The position numbers were made by a program, and so were the translations under genes. This document shows positions 25,088-32,845 of a DNA stretch of 64,000 bases, in pieces. Every line of letters begins with the position of its first letter. The first letter of the stretch is position 1. Under the pieces are notes generated by a model. The model was not told the DNA's origin and searched no databases. It saw only the letters and a list, made by a program, of their open reading frames with translations. The stretch comes from Oscillospiraceae bacterium (GTDB taxonomy: Bacteria > Bacillota_A > Clostridia > Oscillospirales > Oscillospiraceae), in contig JAFQPT010000391.1 of NCBI GenBank assembly GCA_017411665.1, positions 1-64,000 on the forward strand, given 5' to 3'.

Positions 25088-25516
25088 TTACCTTCTTGCC
25101 TTCTCCTGACGTCCGAGAACAAGTTCGTGTAAGGTGACACCGTTAACTGCGATGACAACGAAACGAACTCCCGGGATATCTCCCATGGAACGTCCTGCAC
25201 GACCGCCGATACCGCAGATGGTAACTTCGTCGTGTTCATCAATGAAGTTGATTGCACCGTCACCGACTGCGAATGCAGTAACCTGGCGACCGTTCTTGAT
25301 AAGCTGAACTCTGACGCACTTTCTGATTGCGGAGTTCGGCTGCTTTGCTTCAACACCGACCTTTTCAAGGACGATTGCACGTCCGAGCGGTGCACCCTCT
25401 AACGGGTCTGCTTTCAGTTTCAGTTTAAGAGCCCTGCGGGAGTAAACTGAGTCGCTCCACCGGAATTTCTTGGCGTTGCGAACTAATTGTCTTGCTGCGA
25501 ATTTTCCCTGTCCCAT
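25088..25516 (-). CDS. rps12: 30S ribosomal protein S12
   Basis: 142 aa, archaeal uS12. [19 protein letters not shown] is the decoding-centre loop, and the start [20 protein letters not shown] is archaeal in type. It is first of the S12-S7-EF-2 operon; the RNA polymerase, L30e and NusA genes often found upstream in archaea are absent here. Confidence 0.97.
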   Translation of the reverse strand: MGQGKFAARQLVRNAKKFRWSDSVYSRRALKLKLKADPLEGAPLGRAIVLEKVGVEAKQPNSAIRKCVRVQLIKNGRQVTAFAVGDGAINFIDEHDEVTICGIGGRAGRSMGDIPGVRFVVIAVNGVTLHELVLGRQEKARR

Positions 25517-25734
25517 TAAAGTTCCTCTTTATACAAGTTGGATTAATGTGAATTGGTATTGTGACTGCCAGAGGAGATCTCACTCTGACATGTTCCTATA
25601 CTTATGAGTTAGATGAGGTTATAATAGTGACGGAGGGCAAAATACGGGCAAATCAGGCCGCAAAGCCGCTGTTTTTGCGCAAAACAAAACATCAAAACAA
25701 TCGTGTTTAAATATTAGAAACTGAGATCTTTGCA
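25517..25734. other. Intergenic region upstream of rps12
   Basis: About 220 bp of leader and promoter region for the ribosomal operon. Reading leftward, GAGGAACTTT precedes the rps12 ATG as a ribosome-binding site. No further gene or clear structure was found. Confidence 0.5.
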
Positions 25735-25770
25735 AAAAGTCAGAAAAACAATTGTTCGATTACGAACAAT
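25735..25770 (-). terminator. Hairpin plus T-tract terminator of the FBPase operon
   Basis: A perfect 8-bp stem ATTGTTCG/CGAACAAT with a 4-nt loop (25751-25770), followed on the minus strand by TGTTTTTCTGACTTTTT. It lies 50 nt past the end of the 25821 gene. Confidence 0.6.
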
Positions 25771-25820
25771 GTACATTCTTCCGGCAGAAAATTCATGCGC
25801 GCCAAAAGCGCAGGAAAAAA

Positions 25821-26480
25821 TTACTGCTGAGATGCCCGAAGACGCGGAGCATCAAACAGTGGAGTGTCGAAGAGGTCAAGAGGACCGGTGAGTATTCCGT
25901 TGCCAAGCGAGAAACCAAGGGCAACAACCGGAGTGACTTTTGTTCTGACAATTGCGGAATCGCAAAGGCTGACGGGAGAGATTCCGCGGGCACTGACACT
26001 TTCGTCTGCGAAGGTTTCCAGAAGTTCTGCAGTAGTACAGAATTCACCTTCCGTTCTGCAAAGCATCAGTGATGCGGCAGACGATGCCTGATTTTCTCCT
26101 GCCGGAAGCAGACCATTCCAGACATCTGCATCAGCAGAACCTGCAAGGAAGAGAACAAACGCTTCCGCTTCCCGCTCGGCAAAGGTAAGCAAGAGAGAGG
26201 ATGCCTGAGACGGGTTGCTGAAGAGCTTGCGGGATTTTGCAATCTCTTCGCCGACAGCATATGCACTCTCCACAACTGCAAGAGCTTCTGCGGTGCGGTC
26301 TGCATCGGAGATGATTAAGGAGACTACGCGGTCTCCGATATGCGTGACAACGAAGTCATGCAGGACGCTTCCCTTCGCGTTCCGGAAAACCTTGTCTACT
26401 GCCTGTAAGATATCCGGAAATACACGTGTGCATCCTGCAATACCGCCGAGGGGTTTTGCGTAAACCGTGACTGTGTACAT
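25821..26480 (-). CDS. Shortened type V FBPase (FBP aldolase/phosphatase)-like protein
   Basis: 219 aa. The first 135 residues follow the N-terminus of archaeal FBP aldolase/phosphatase (GGIAGCTRVFPDILQAVDKV, FVVTHIGD, and a VESAYAVGEEIAKSRKLF helix), and residues about 183-216 match its C-terminal block (VVALGFSLGNG, LTGPLDLFDTPLFD). About 150 residues of the middle, which hold much of the aldolase active site, and the usual 60-residue tail are missing. Metal-binding positions also differ: His becomes Cys in AGCTR, and the Asp-Asp of the THxGDD motif becomes DR. It is therefore probably not an active bifunctional enzyme. Its ATG overlaps the class I FBPase stop by 1 nt, so the two are coupled; a regulatory or accessory role in gluconeogenesis is possible. 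Comparison made from memory of the family. Confidence 0.7.
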   Translation of the reverse strand: MYTVTVYAKPLGGIAGCTRVFPDILQAVDKVFRNAKGSVLHDFVVTHIGDRVVSLIISDADRTAEALAVVESAYAVGEEIAKSRKLFSNPSQASSLLLTFAEREAEAFVLFLAGSADADVWNGLLPAGENQASSAASLMLCRTEGEFCTTAELLETFADESVSARGISPVSLCDSAIVRTKVTPVVALGFSLGNGILTGPLDLFDTPLFDAPRLRASQQ

Positions 26481-27364
26481 TACTCGATTGCTTCAATCTT
26501 GGCAATCATGCCGTGGCTTCCGACATAGACGATGGTTCTCTGGTGGACATCCTCCGGTACGATGTCAAGTGTGGTCTTGGTTCCGTTGGAGACTGCACCT
26601 CCGGCCTGGACTGCGAGGTAGCCAATCGGGTTGACCTCGAAGACTAAGCGGAGTTTGCCGTTCGGCTGTTTTTCGCTTGGCGGATAGGCATAAACACCGC
26701 CGTACTGGAGAATCTGGTGGAAGTCTGCAACGAATGATCCGGAGTAGCGGTTCTTTGCTCCCTCGTTTTCGATGCGGTTGACGAACTTGGCGTGTTTGCC
26801 GAGCCATTCAGTTCTGACGCCGCCGCTTCCGTAGAGGTTTCCTTCCGGAATCTTGACGTTGTTTTTCAGCATCTGATAAACGCCGTCTTTGTCCTGTGCG
26901 AAGATGGCAACTCCTTTTCCAACAGAGACGGTAAGGGTAGTCATCGGACCATAGAGTACATAGAATGCAGCCTTGAGGTCCTTTCCTGCCTTCATGCAGC
27001 TTCCCTCGTAGATTCCGACAATGGTTCCCACGCAGAGGTTGACTTTGATTAAGGAAGAACCATCCAGCGGGTCCATGACAACGGAGTATTTTGCAGATTC
27101 ATTGAGTTTTACAATGTCATCGCGTTCCTCGGATGCGACTTCACGGACAAGCCCGCTCTCGGCAAGGACATTAGTAATGTGGTTGTCGGACCAGGTATCC
27201 ATCTCCGCCTGGGTTTCCCCGGAGGAGTTGGTGGATTCTGCATAGTTCTGGTTAGAGATAAATGCATCGCGGATTGGAGCGGCCTGTGCGCCAATCAGAG
27301 AGATGATGGCAGAAAGGTCTTCATCGACACCGCAGTTTTTGAGATATTCAGGCAGTGTGGTCAT
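26480..27364 (-). CDS. fbp: Fructose-1,6-bisphosphatase, class I
   Basis: 294 aa. It hydrolyses fructose-1,6-bisphosphate in gluconeogenesis. The metal site MDPLDGSS is exact, with upstream EERD and downstream SGSFVADFHQILQYGGVYAYPP (in two parts) and FEVNPIGYLAVQAGG, the class I phosphatase signature also found in bacteria and eukaryotes. It is somewhat shorter than the usual 330 residues. The pairing with a defective type V homologue in one operon is unusual. Start ATG at 27364 with GTATACTATAC upstream. Confidence 0.92.
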   Translation of the reverse strand: MTTLPEYLKNCGVDEDLSAIISLIGAQAAPIRDAFISNQNYAESTNSSGETQAEMDTWSDNHITNVLAESGLVREVASEERDDIVKLNESAKYSVVMDPLDGSSLIKVNLCVGTIVGIYEGSCMKAGKDLKAAFYVLYGPMTTLTVSVGKGVAIFAQDKDGVYQMLKNNVKIPEGNLYGSGGVRTEWLGKHAKFVNRIENEGAKNRYSGSFVADFHQILQYGGVYAYPPSEKQPNGKLRLVFEVNPIGYLAVQAGGAVSNGTKTTLDIVPEDVHQRTIVYVGSHGMIAKIEAIE

Positions 27365-27433
27365 ACTAGGTATACTATACGCGTTTCTGACTAATAATCA
27401 TCAAGGTTGAAAACAAGATAAGAAAATGACCGT

Positions 27434-27494
27434 GGGGCTAAGGCAACAAAGTTGCCGCATGCCCCTTAGGCTCCCGGGGCGGATACGGGCGAAG
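27434..27494 (+). repeat. Hairpin-module repeat, copy C
   Basis: GGGGC-TAA-[GGCAAC-AAA-GTTGCC]-GCAT-GCCCC followed by TTAGGCTCCCGGGGCGGATACGGGCGAA. Same skeleton as copy A (20060) and as the minus strand of copy B (21088). It lies between the 3' end of tRNA-Leu and the FBPase promoter. Confidence 0.65.
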
Positions 27495-27577
27495 TGCGAG
27501 GGAAGGGATTCGAACCCTTGAACTCCTAGAGACTGCGCCCTAAACGCAGCGCCGTTGACCGACTTGGCAACCCTCGC
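27495..27577 (-). tRNA. tRNA-Leu (anticodon UAG)
   Basis: 83-nt class II tRNA. Acceptor stem GCGAGGG/CCCTCGC, discriminator A at 27495, anticodon stem CTGCG/CGCAG around loop TTTAGGG (anticodon TAG, reads CUA), a long variable arm and T-loop GGGTTCGAATCCC. No CCA is encoded. No integrase gene abuts it, so there is no sign of use as an attachment site here. Confidence 0.95.
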
Positions 27578-27760
27578 CTAATTGTCTTATTATATAGGAG
27601 AGAAAACACTAAATACTCTTCTATAAAATCCACGAAAAAATAATTCACAATACAATCTATTGTTCAAAAAAAACTCATGCTGCAACTCCCTCATGGAATC
27701 ATGGGAAGAGGGACGGCAGGCAAACTCTATCTTCTCTTAGGGAGAATAGAATAATAACAT

Positions 27761-27913
27761 ATGGTCGTAGAACACACCTGCGGATTCAAACGCGACATTT
27801 ACTGCCGTGAGTGCGGCACTGAACTCATCCAAAACCCGCGCGGAGAACTCCTCTGCCCGAAATGCGGAAGAAGACCGGCAATCCTCTGTCCCCACTGCGG
27901 AAAACTCTGGTAA
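27761..27913 (+). CDS. 50-residue double zinc-ribbon protein
   Basis: 50 aa, starting MVVEHTCGFK. Cys pairs CREC, CPKC and CPHC plus a single Cys at residue 7 give up to two small zinc-ribbon knuckles. GGGAGAAT upstream may be the ribosome-binding site, and TAATAACAT directly precedes the ATG. It is convergent with another zinc-ribbon gene, 1 nt apart at the stops. Function unknown; such small ribbons often bind RNA or partner proteins. Confidence 0.65.
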   Translation: MVVEHTCGFKRDIYCRECGTELIQNPRGELLCPKCGRRPAILCPHCGKLW

Positions 27914-27914
27914 C

Positions 27915-28184
27915 TCAGGCAGAAGAAAGCCATTCCATATATTTTTCCCGAATCAGTTTTACCTCTTCAGGATGCAGGTCAATTCTTCCGGTATGCGAAA
28001 GATACCGATGCACTGCTCCGATTAACTCCTCTGCTTCTGAGAAATCATTTACTTCCAGATACACCGGCACTTCCGAGAGCGAAATTACCTCGCCGCAGAC
28101 CGGGCAGAGCTTCCACTTTCCGTATTTATCAGTATACGTGAACTCACGGCAGTTCGGACAGCGGACAACCCAGTAGCTGCTCAT
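27915..28184 (-). CDS. Zinc-ribbon protein (DUF1922-like)
   Basis: 89 aa. The N-terminal ribbon YWVVRCPNC..LCPVCG (Cys at about 9, 12, 27, 30) is followed by a helical tail (about 45-89, DFSEAEELIGAVHRYL). It resembles small DUF1922-type archaeal proteins; the tail is an addition. No function assigned. Confidence 0.65.
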   Translation of the reverse strand: MSSYWVVRCPNCREFTYTDKYGKWKLCPVCGEVISLSEVPVYLEVNDFSEAEELIGAVHRYLSHTGRIDLHPEEVKLIREKYMEWLSSA

Positions 28185-28231
28185 CTCTTCTTTGAATATT
28201 GTCCTGACAGGTAAATAAGGTATCTGTGAGT

Positions 28232-28717
28232 TCAGAGACGCTGGATGATGGAGTGCGCGGCAGACGTTGCAGCCTTCATCTCCGGCTTCATGATAGCAAC
28301 CGGAACATCGACAACCCGCTCAACGAGACCGGATAAAATCGGCGCACAGATAATTCCGGCAGCCCCTTCATTTCGTGCATGAATCGCCGCAACGAGACAG
28401 TCCTCCAGAGAGTTTGCGGTGTATCCTTTCAGCCGGTACTCAACGCCGTCAGCCTGAATTTTTGTTCCCTCGACCTCGTCAAGCAGGAACTTCGCGGCAA
28501 TCACCGCGATAAATTTTCCATGGTTCGGGGAAAATACCGCAACAATCTTCTTCACCGTGGATAGACGCGGGTCGCGTTCTCCGGAAGCGATTTTATACAA
28601 AGTTACCGCAGGAATTCCGGTAAGTTCTGATAACTGGCGAATAGACATCCCGCGGCGGTCAAGCTCTTCCTGAAAAGCGATGCGAAAATCGGTTTCAAAA
28701 ATTCTTTGTTCAAACAT
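28232..28717 (-). CDS. XRE-type HTH transcriptional regulator with C-terminal sensor
   Basis: 161 aa. Residues 15-70 form a Cro/CI-type HTH (RRGMSIRQLSELTGIPAVTL, SGERDPRLSTVKKI). The rest is a small alpha/beta domain (FIAVIAAKFLLDEVEG, SLEDCLVAAIHARNEGAAGI) reminiscent of the PrpR N-terminal sensor. Archaeal versions are thought to respond to small metabolites. It sits 58 nt upstream of the metal P-type ATPase's far end and on the same strand, but is not obviously its regulator. Confidence 0.75.
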   Translation of the reverse strand: MFEQRIFETDFRIAFQEELDRRGMSIRQLSELTGIPAVTLYKIASGERDPRLSTVKKIVAVFSPNHGKFIAVIAAKFLLDEVEGTKIQADGVEYRLKGYTANSLEDCLVAAIHARNEGAAGIICAPILSGLVERVVDVPVAIMKPEMKAATSAAHSIIQRL

Positions 28718-28774
28718 ACGGCAAGTATGGATTATGTATAACGTTCATTACTAAAAAATATGATGTAATGTATA

Positions 28775-30598
28775 TTACACCCGAAGCATCCGCATAGCGT
28801 TGAGGATGGCTATTACTGCAACCCCGACATCCGCAAAGATTGCTTCCCACATATTGGCATACCCGAACACCGCAAGGATAATGACGCCGAACTTGATGCC
28901 GAGCGCGAAGATAATATTCTGCCAGACGATACGACGAGTCTTGCGGGCAATGCGGACTGCTTCCGGAAGACGCGTTAAGGAATCGTCCATTAAGACAACA
29001 TCCGCCGCTTCTATCGCAGCGTCGCTTCCAAGAGCCCCCATAGCAACGCCGATATCAGCCCGCGCGAGAACCGGCGCATCGTTGATGCCGTCTCCGACAA
29101 AGACCAGATGTCCTTTGCCGCCCAGCAGTTCTTCGACAGCGGAAACCTTATCCTGCGGGAGAAGGTTTGCCTGGAATGCGGAAACTCCGACCGCCTCCGC
29201 AACACGCTCTGCCGCTTCCTCACGGTCGCCGGTAAGCATTACCGTGCGGGAAATACCAAGCGAGCGAAGTTCCGCGAATGCCTGTGCCGCTTCCGGCTTG
29301 ACGATATCTTCCAGAGACACACAGCCAACATACTGCCCGTCCACCGAGACATAAACCGCTGTGGCATCCGCGGCAGAAGGAGTAAACGCGACTCCGTGCT
29401 CTCTGAGGAGGTTTGCATTTCCGGAAAGTACAAAGTGTCCGTCAACCTCTGCCGAGATGCCGCGCCCGCCAATTTCCGTGATGTTTCGAACGCGGGAACG
29501 GTCAATCTCACCGAACGATTCGCGGATGGAAACCGAAAGCGGATGAGTACTTTCCGCGCCTGCGTGAGCCGCATAGTACAGTGCCTCTGCATCCGCAGAA
29601 ACAACCGAGAAGGTTCCGGTAGTGATTGTCCCTGTCTTATCGAAGACAAAGGTGTCCGCTTTGGCAAGCGCTTCGAGATAGTTGCCGCCTTTTACCAGAA
29701 TTCCATGCCTAGAAGCCGCACCGATTCCGCCGAAGAATCCAAGCGGGATGGAGATTACCAGTGCACACGGGCAGGAGACGACGAGGAAGATGAGCGCACG
29801 GAAAATCCATTCCTCCCAGACACCGTTGAAGAACAGCGGCGGGATGAACGCTGCGGCAAGTGCGGCAACCACAACAGCCGGTGTATAATACCGTGCAAAG
29901 ACGCTGATGAAGTTCTCCGCCTTTGCTTTTTTCGCGGCGGCATTTTCCACGAGTTCCAGGATGCGCGATACTGCAGAGTCACCGAAGGTCTTTTCCGTTT
30001 TTACTGTTAAGACTCCCCGCAGGTTGATACAGCCGGAGATAACCGCATCGCCGACTGAGACCGGTCTTGGAACAGACTCTCCCGTAAGCGCCGCCGTATC
30101 CAGCTCTGACGTTCCGTCAAGCACAACGCCGTCCAGCGGAATCCGCTCACCGGGACGAATCAGAATCGTCGAACCGATTGGAACCTCCTCCGGGGAAACA
30201 GTAACATACACCCCTCCGGAAAGCAGGTTTGCCGTGTCAGGGGCAATACTCATCAGGTCTGCAATCGACTGCCGCGAGCGGGCAACCGCAACATCCTGGA
30301 AGAGTTCTCCGGTCTGATAGAAGAGCATGACAAAAACCGCTTCCGGATACTGCCCAATAGCGAGTGCTCCTATTGTAGCAAGTCCCATGAGGAAGTTTTC
30401 ATCAAAGACTCTTCCGCGGGCAATGTTCATAATTGCCCGGTAGAGAACGTCCCATCCGATTACCAGATATGGAATCAGAAAAGCAGTAAGCTTCAGGACT
30501 CCCTCAAGCGGGAGCGCCGCGGCTACTCCTAAGAGAACAGCAGACGCCGCAATCCGGAGAATGGTACGCTTCTGGGATTTGGTGAACCGGATTTTCAT
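28775..30598 (-). CDS. Heavy-metal P1B-type ATPase (Zn/Cd type)
   Basis: 607 aa membrane pump that exports divalent metal ions using ATP. Visible motifs: TGES actuator loop, SCPCALVISIPLG with the metal-binding CPC in a membrane helix, DKTGTITTG phosphorylation site, HPLS nucleotide-binding His-Pro and GDGINDAP hinge. The ending FADVGVAVIAILNAMRML carries the Asp-Gly of Zn/Cd-type (P1B-2) pumps. It has no N-terminal HMA domain; this is encoded separately by the upstream gene, overlapping by four bases. Regulated with it by the palindrome at 30843. Confidence 0.95.
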   Translation of the reverse strand: MKIRFTKSQKRTILRIAASAVLLGVAAALPLEGVLKLTAFLIPYLVIGWDVLYRAIMNIARGRVFDENFLMGLATIGALAIGQYPEAVFVMLFYQTGELFQDVAVARSRQSIADLMSIAPDTANLLSGGVYVTVSPEEVPIGSTILIRPGERIPLDGVVLDGTSELDTAALTGESVPRPVSVGDAVISGCINLRGVLTVKTEKTFGDSAVSRILELVENAAAKKAKAENFISVFARYYTPAVVVAALAAAFIPPLFFNGVWEEWIFRALIFLVVSCPCALVISIPLGFFGGIGAASRHGILVKGGNYLEALAKADTFVFDKTGTITTGTFSVVSADAEALYYAAHAGAESTHPLSVSIRESFGEIDRSRVRNITEIGGRGISAEVDGHFVLSGNANLLREHGVAFTPSAADATAVYVSVDGQYVGCVSLEDIVKPEAAQAFAELRSLGISRTVMLTGDREEAAERVAEAVGVSAFQANLLPQDKVSAVEELLGGKGHLVFVGDGINDAPVLARADIGVAMGALGSDAAIEAADVVLMDDSLTRLPEAVRIARKTRRIVWQNIIFALGIKFGVIILAVFGYANMWEAIFADVGVAVIAILNAMRMLRV

Positions 30599-30816
30599 GG
30601 CTCAATGATGTGGCAATCCGGCTCAACTTTGCGGATTGCTTTCTTTACTTCCTCAAGAATTGCCGGGAAGTCAGCTTCCTCTGCTTCCAGAATGAGTTTC
30701 TGTGTCATGAAGGCAACAGTTGCAGAATGAACGCCGGAGATTTTTTTGATTGCGTGCTCCATGTTTGCCGCGCAGTGTGCACAGCAGAGGTTTTCAAGTT
30801 TGTAGGATTTCTGCAT
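30595..30816 (-). CDS. Stand-alone HMA metal-binding protein
   Basis: 73 aa with the ferredoxin-like HMA fold. Start MQKSYKLENLCCAHCAAN carries the CxxC metal site (CAHC) preceded by another Cys. Acts as metallochaperone or as the detached N-terminal domain of the P-type ATPase. The ATG at 30816 is preferred; a longer open frame runs back through the operator and the divergent gene. The ATGA overlap couples it to the pump. Confidence 0.9.
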   Translation of the reverse strand: MQKSYKLENLCCAHCAANMEHAIKKISGVHSATVAFMTQKLILEAEEADFPAILEEVKKAIRKVEPDCHIIEP

Positions 30817-30842
30817 AGTTAGTTTCCTTTGGTTACTTAGTG

Positions 30843-30868
30843 TTTGCTTTATATCGATATAAAGCAAA
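30843..30868. promoter_or_regulatory. 26-bp perfect palindrome, shared operator/promoter
   Basis: TTTGCTTTATATC/GATATAAAGCAAA, 13-bp arms without spacer. Each arm contains TTTATATC, a TATA box pointing outward toward HMA (left) and HxlR (right). Binding of a dimeric regulator would block both promoters. The obvious candidate is the adjacent HxlR protein. Confidence 0.8.
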
Positions 30869-30895
30869 AAGTTACTCTCAGGAGATAAGATTTCC

Positions 30896-31267
30896 TTGGA
30901 GAAACCAGCACACACACAAATCTGTTTCTGCCCGCTGCACGGGATTCTGGATACGATAAGCAAAAAATGGGCGTTGATGGTAATCGCCGTAATCGGAAAT
31001 TCCGGTTCTGCGGGATTTAATGAACTCAAGCGGGCACTCTGCAACGTGAGCTCGAAAACCCTTTCAAACACCCTCAAGGATTTGGAGGCGCAGAATTTAG
31101 TCGAGCGAAAAGTATCTGATACCATGCCGCCGACGGTGCAGTACTATCTGACAGTTTCCGGATGGGAGCTTCGCGAACTGTTAATCCCGCTTCTGGAATG
31201 GGTGCAGAAAAACGGCGGGCATGAGGAAGAAGGCTGCCCGATTCACGTGGGGATGCGAGGAGAATAA
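30896..31267 (+). CDS. HxlR-family winged-helix regulator (probable metal sensor)
   Basis: 123 aa, TTG start at 30896 with AGGAGATAAG 8 nt before. The HxlR core is clear: CPLHGILDTISKKWALMVI, GFNELKRAL, SSKTLSNTLKDLE. There are extra Cys near the N-terminus (CFCP, residues 10-12) and one at the C-terminus (EEGCPIH), which could bind metal or sense redox. Divergent from the HMA/ATPase operon across a palindrome, so a metal-responsive repressor of that operon and of itself is likely. Confidence 0.85.
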   Translation: MEKPAHTQICFCPLHGILDTISKKWALMVIAVIGNSGSAGFNELKRALCNVSSKTLSNTLKDLEAQNLVERKVSDTMPPTVQYYLTVSGWELRELLIPLLEWVQKNGGHEEEGCPIHVGMRGE

Positions 31268-31330
31268 ACCCAGGCCTCCAACATCTTCATAACATCTCCC
31301 GTTGAAACATATGGATACGAACCAGAAATC

Positions 31331-32803
31331 ATGAAAATACCGTTCTTTTCCCGTATCATGTCGCTTTCGGCAATCCAGCGGCAGAGTACGCTCTCGTTAT
31401 TTTTCACCGTTCTTATTACCCTCATTGGATTCTTCTCCACCATGCTCTTTTCCCATATCCTTGGAAAAGACCTGATGGGAGTTTACTACCTCTTCGTTGC
31501 CTATTATGGAATCTTCAATATGATAGGTGACGGCGGTTTTGGACAGGCAGCCGTCAAACGAATCTCGGAAGGAAAAGAGCAGAATGAATATCTGACCGCA
31601 TATGCCTGCCTCAGGGGACTTCTTATCGTCGTCTCAACTGTTATCCTGCTGACATTAAGTCCGCTCTTTATTGATTTGCAGGAATACAATATCGTCCTCT
31701 GCATCATCCTCACCATAGCCGCAGCCGCATTCGGCAACACCATCACTATGGGTGTCTATGGATTAGGGCATGTCGGCGTCAAAAATGTCGGAGTAGGGAT
31801 TGGTGAACTTTCCCGCATCATTGTCCAGATTGGAACAGTACTTCTGGGATATTCTGTTTACGGACTGATTGGCGGATACATTGCAGGTATTATTGTCTCC
31901 GGAATTCTCTGCCTCAAATACTTCACCTTCAGACCGGCAAAGTTCGGTTTCCGTCACATCAAAAGTCTCTTTGCCTACGGATTCTGGATTTTCTTAATCA
32001 GTACCGGATCGCTTGCATTCTCTTACACTGACACTATATTCATTGGATACTTTATGACCAACGGAGATGTGGGTGTGTACCGCACAGCATTCCAGTTCAC
32101 CTCAGCCGCCGCCTTTATCACCGCAGCTATTGCTCCAACACTGACGCCGAAAATCAGCCGCTGGAGCAAAGATAACGAGTGGGAAAAGATTGTCTATCCA
32201 GTATCCCGCGGAATTACCTTCGGTCTTATCCTGGCAGTGCCGGTTCTCTTCGGCGGAATTTTCCTCGCAGACAAACTCCTCTATTATTTCTACGGAGCAG
32301 ACTTTGCCGCAGGAGCTGCTGCCTGCTGTATTCTCTTCGCAGTGCAGATAGTATCTGTCTTTACTACCTTCCTTGGAACCGCACTTTCCGCATCCGACCA
32401 TGCAAAACAGTCCTTCTATGCAACAGCTACTGCTGCGGTCGTAAACATCATCTTAAACTGCATCTTAATTCCAATCCTCGGAATCAACGGCGCGGCCATT
32501 TCCACCCTTATCAGCTACAGCCTGAATGCAGTCTTAATCGTGTATTTCCTCAGACTGTATATCTCCATTAGAATTGAGATACGCCCCATTTTCCACATCA
32601 TAATCTCTGCGGCAGTCATGGGAATCTTTGTCTTTATCTATACCCTCTTCGTTCCGTTAGACAACGTTATTCTCACCCTGATTCCGGTGGCAGTCGGAGC
32701 ATTCATTTATTTCTTCCTCCTCTTTAAGATTGACCGCGGCATTCGCGATGAAATCGCAGGAATGGTCAAAACCTTCGGCATCCCCTGGCCGAAATGGCTC
32801 TGA
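31331..32803 (+). CDS. Polysaccharide/lipid-linked oligosaccharide flippase-like protein
   Basis: 490 aa with about 14 hydrophobic helices, of the MOP superfamily (Wzx/RfbX-type, polysaccharide biosynthesis family). Early pattern: LSLFFTVLITLIGFFSTMLF, ILGKDLMGVYYLFVAYYGIF, GDGGFGQAAVKRISEG. Probably moves lipid-linked sugars across the membrane for surface glycans or glycoproteins. No glycosyltransferase is adjacent. Start ATG at 31331 fits the first helix. Confidence 0.85.
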   Translation: MKIPFFSRIMSLSAIQRQSTLSLFFTVLITLIGFFSTMLFSHILGKDLMGVYYLFVAYYGIFNMIGDGGFGQAAVKRISEGKEQNEYLTAYACLRGLLIVVSTVILLTLSPLFIDLQEYNIVLCIILTIAAAAFGNTITMGVYGLGHVGVKNVGVGIGELSRIIVQIGTVLLGYSVYGLIGGYIAGIIVSGILCLKYFTFRPAKFGFRHIKSLFAYGFWIFLISTGSLAFSYTDTIFIGYFMTNGDVGVYRTAFQFTSAAAFITAAIAPTLTPKISRWSKDNEWEKIVYPVSRGITFGLILAVPVLFGGIFLADKLLYYFYGADFAAGAAACCILFAVQIVSVFTTFLGTALSASDHAKQSFYATATAAVVNIILNCILIPILGINGAAISTLISYSLNAVLIVYFLRLYISIRIEIRPIFHIIISAAVMGIFVFIYTLFVPLDNVILTLIPVAVGAFIYFFLLFKIDRGIRDEIAGMVKTFGIPWPKWL

Positions 32804-32845
32804 CCTCCCGCACCTTTTATCCCTCCGCGCTTCCCATATTACCTC

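Noticed and set aside
27495..27577. tRNA-Leu as attachment site for the left-hand island
   Set aside because: It lies 8 kb inside core genes, no partial copy of its 3' end was seen near the recombinase or at 19-20 kb.
29108..30010. 300-codon plus-strand frame inside the P-type ATPase
   Set aside because: Antisense shadow; all P-type ATPase motifs are on the other strand.
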